In this document: positions 60,895 to 64,000 of the stretch, piece after piece
Layout: each line of letters opens with the position of its first letter
Numbering within the stretch: position 1 is the stretch's first letter
NCBI RefSeq assembly: GCF_000264995.1
Contig: NW_006767440.1
Span: forward strand, 1,283,863 to 1,347,862
Reading direction: 5' to 3'
DNA: 64,000 nt
Source: Punctularia strigosozonata HHB-11173 SS5
Taxonomy: Eukaryota > Basidiomycota > Agaricomycetes > Corticiales > Punctulariaceae
Made by a program: the position numbers and the translations under genes
Notes under the pieces: generated by a model
Told to the model about the DNA's origin: nothing
Database searches by the model: none
What the model saw: the letters and a program-made list of their open reading frames with translations, nothing else

Positions 60895-63800
60895 ATGGCG
60901 GACGAGTACCCTTCTCTATTTCGTGAGTCTGATCCTTCGAACTCTGAAACAGTTGGCTGAGAAGCGAATCCAGGCTCCGAGGCGATGAGCCTCGTCCAGC
61001 TCTTCATACCAACCGAAGTCGCTCATGACACTGTTGCTGAGTTGGGAGAGCTGGGCAATGTCCAATTTAAGGATGTGTGTCTCAAATCTTGTTGATGTCG
61101 TCGTAGGGACTGACAAAGGCGACAGTTGAACCCCGATGTCAATCCTTTCCAACGCTCCTTCGTCGGCGAAATCCGCCGCGTCGACGAGATGGCGCGACGC
61201 ATCCGCTTCTTCAACTCGCAAATCGAGAAAGAGAAGGAGAAGATTCCGATACGACCTCTCTACGACTCCGCACCGCTCATCACGGTTGGGCCGCGCTCTG
61301 CGCAGACCATCGACGAACTCGACTTCACCTTGAGCGAGCACGAGGCTCGTCTCAACCAGATGAACGAGAGCTACCAGAACTTAAGCAAGAACGCCACCGA
61401 GTTGATTGAGGCTCGCCATGTTTTACGCGAAACAAAGGTCTTCTTTGACCGCGTACGTCCCCTTGGATGGTTGACTGTGCACGCAGCTTGCTAACGCGCA
61501 GCGCTTGTGTAGGCCGAGACGCACCCGGTAGAAACGCGCAATTCTTTCGACGATAGCGCTGCGCCTCTTTTGCAGCACGACGACCGGGAGGCTAACTTCT
61601 CGAGCAATAATGTCCAGTTCGACCTTGAGTCAGTTTACACACTTTGATTTTCAGTACGCGGTGATATTCACGTCCGTGTCGTAGATTTGTTGCGGGTACC
61701 ATCGATCGCGCGCGACTCCAAACTTTCGAGCGTGTACTCTGGCGTGTTCTCCGTGGCAACCTCTACATGAACTACACCGACATCACTGAGCCATTCGTCG
61801 ACCCGGCTACCGGTGCCGAAACGCGCAAGAACGTTTTCATCGTGTTCGCTCATGGTGACGCCCTTCTTGCCAAGATCCGCAAGGTCGCAGACTCCATGGG
61901 TGCGACCATCTACCCCATTGACTCGAATGCGGACAAGCGCGTCCAGTCACTTAGGGAGGTGTCAGACCGCCTTGAAGACCTGGAGAACGTGCTGTACAAC
62001 ACGGGACTGAGCCGCCGCGCGGAGCTAGTCAAGATTGGCGAGAGCATCGCGAGCTGGCAGGACGTCGTCCTCAAGGAGAAGGCGATCTACGAGACCCTTA
62101 ACCTGTTCAATTACGACGTGCGCAGGAAGACGTTGATTGCTGAGGGTTGGTGCCCGACCAGGGATATCACCACCATTCAACTTGCGCTTCGTCATGCCAC
62201 GGTTCGTCTTCTTTATCATGAACCTGAATTTATTCTCAAGCCGTTTCTAGGAGGAATCTGGCACCAGCGTGCCCCCGATTTTGCACGAGCTGGCCACGCA
62301 CAAGACACCACCTACCTTCCACAGGACGAACAAGTTCACCGAAGGCTTCCAGACGATCATGGACGCATACGGTATCGCCACATATCAGGAGGTCAATCCC
62401 GGCCTGTTCGCTGTTATTACCTTCCCCTTCCTCTTTGCCGTTATGTTCGGCGACATTGGACACGGTTTCATCACTTTCCTTGCTGCTCTAGCAATGATCC
62501 TCTGGGAGAGGAAACTAGCCAAGGCTGACCTCGGCGAAATCTTTGGCACGTTCTTCTTGTGAGTCTCCTCGCTTGTGCGGCGTCAACATCGTGCTCATAA
62601 CCCATGCAGCGGTCGCTACATTATCTTACTCATGGGCGCCTTCTCGATGTACACGGGTCTTATCTACAACGACATCTTCTCGAGATCCCTTCACATCTGG
62701 CACTCCGGTTGGACATGGCAGGCAGGCCCGACGAACGACACGGCCGTGGCTATCTCGAATGGCCATACGTATCTCTTCGGTCTCGACCCTGCTTGGCACG
62801 AGGCGGAGAACGGCCTGATCTTCACCAACTCCTACAAGATGAAAATGTCCATCGTCCTGGGTGTGATTCACGTTCGTATACTCAATCTATATACGATCTT
62901 GCCTTTTTATTGACTTGATCACCAGATGACTTTCGCTCTCTGCCTTCAAGTCCCGAATCATATTCGTTTCAAGCGCTTTTCCGACATCTGGACCAACTTT
63001 ATCCCCCAGATGATCTTTTTGCAGTCCATCTTCGGCTATCTCGTCCTGTGCATCCTGTACAAGTGGTCCATCGACTGGACGAAGGCTACCACCGAACCTC
63101 CGTCCCTTCTGACCATGCTCATCAGCATGTTCCTGTCGCCCGGCAGTATCGAGGAGGGCAAGGAGCTCTACCGTGGGCAGTCCACAATCCAGATCATCCT
63201 CTTGTTACTCGCTGCTGTTTGCGTTCCCTGGCTGTTGATCACGAAGCCATACTTACAATACCAGGAGATGAAGAAGATCCAGGGCCAGGGATATGTCCAT
63301 GTGGATCAAGGTCCTGCTGTGCACGCCGCTGACGACACCCTGGAGGCTGAGGAAGAGGGCAATGGACGTGCGATTACTGAAGATGCGGAGGAAGAACATG
63401 TCGGTGATCTTCATTGTACATATGCCACCAACACTCAAACGCGTATCACAGGAATCGCACGATTTCGGCGAAGTCGTCATTCATCAAGTCATCCATACCA
63501 TTGAGTTCTGCCTAGGCTGCATCTCCCACACTGCTTCCTACCTCCGTTTGTGGGCGCTGTCGCTTGCGCACGCTCAGCTTTCGGAAGTGCTGTGGTCCAT
63601 GACGATTGAGGTTGTCCTCGGTTATGGCCTCACCGGTATCATCGGTTGGATTGCCTTGGTGGTCGTCGTCGTGTTGTGGTTCATTCTGACTGTCGCCATC
63701 CTGTGTATCATGGAGGTATGTGTGCATGGGAATGTTCGTACTCAAGATCACTGATAATGTTTCTAGGGTCTTTCCGCATTCTTGCACGCGCTCCGTTTGC

Positions 63801-63939
63801 ACTGGGTGGAGGCGAACAGCAAGCATTACGAAGCCGGTGGATACGTGGGTTTGCTCCACCACCATCCAATGGATCGACGCTGACTTTCCTCCAGCAATTT
63901 GTCCCCCTCAGCTTCGCTGCTCTTGCGCAGAAGGAGTAA
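60895..63939 (+). CDS. VPH1: Vacuolar H+-ATPase V0 subunit a
   Basis: The large V0 subunit that carries protons across the vacuolar or Golgi membrane. Exons: 60895-60922, 60974-61074, 61126-61452, 61513-61628, 61685-62201, 62251-62558, 62610-62871, 62926-63399, 63452-63715, 63767-63844, 63895-63939; 839 residues, all phases consistent. The cytosolic half opens with [15 protein letters not shown] and has the family's coiled coils ([14 protein letters not shown]) and [19 protein letters not shown]. The membrane half contains [37 protein letters not shown] and [13 protein letters not shown]. The essential arginine lies in [20 protein letters not shown]. The C-terminus SFAALAQKE matches fungal orthologues. 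It is a single gene in a housekeeping context, so it probably serves as the general subunit. Confidence 0.95.
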
Positions 63940-64000
63940 GGATGGCCAATGATGGAGTAGGCTATCGCAGCTTGTGCTCACCCACTAATCCGGAATGTCA

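Overview
The window is nuclear DNA of a filamentous basidiomycete, most likely an Agaricomycete. This is inferred from dense genes on both strands, many short introns (about 45-60 nt, GT-AG with a few GC-AG), compact divergent promoters and the mix of families: secreted tannase/feruloyl esterase, M50B-like peptidase, a fungal Dicer, an F-box/leucine-rich protein and a CBM21 regulator of PP1. I saw no rRNA, tRNA, CRISPR array or intact transposon. All exon models were built by hand from splice motifs, reading-phase bookkeeping and recalled family conservation. No search was run.

Layout. 1-418 is the 5' end of an unrecognised conserved gene that leaves the window on the left. About 0.55-23.05 kb is an ABCC (MRP/Yor1-type) transporter region on the minus strand: two complete paralogues (1997-8260 and 16782-23049) and a third copy (about 555-1575) reduced to an N-terminal piece joined to a C-terminal piece. 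Between the two full copies lie the NatC subunit MAK10, the mitochondrial tryptophanyl-tRNA synthetase (divergent pair, 94 bp apart) and a tandem pair of zinc-free MDR/enoyl reductases. 23.5-32.2 kb holds an F-box/LRR-like gene, an M50B-like membrane peptidase, the splicing factor CWC22 with an octapeptide-repeat tail, and the oligosaccharyltransferase subunit WBP1. 32.8-40.2 kb holds a 15-exon tannase-family esterase and a CBM21 protein phosphatase 1 regulator, separated by 2.3 kb without a supported gene.

40.2-43.7 kb is gene-poor and repeat-like, with one small hydrophobic protein, a decayed relative of it and a candidate small inverted-repeat element. 43.7-50.5 kb holds PFS2 (polyadenylation factor), an Ariadne RBR ubiquitin ligase, adenylate kinase and a small secreted NADase (TNT domain). 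51.6-54.0 kb is a family III CoA-transferase with an intact 5' half and a broken 3' half. 54.4-64.0 kb holds a Dicer-like ribonuclease, an unrecognised multi-pass membrane protein and the vacuolar ATPase subunit a (VPH1).

How it fits together. Most genes are independent housekeeping genes (translation, N-glycosylation, splicing, 3'-end formation, nucleotide balance, vacuolar acidification) with lineage-expanded accessory genes among them. The most informative features are in gene structure. ABC motifs are assembled from 13-, 14- and 15-nt microexons kept in the paralogues. The tannase nucleophile motif appears to be completed by a 13-nt microexon after a GC-AG intron. One of two tandem reductases has a GC donor where its sister has GT.
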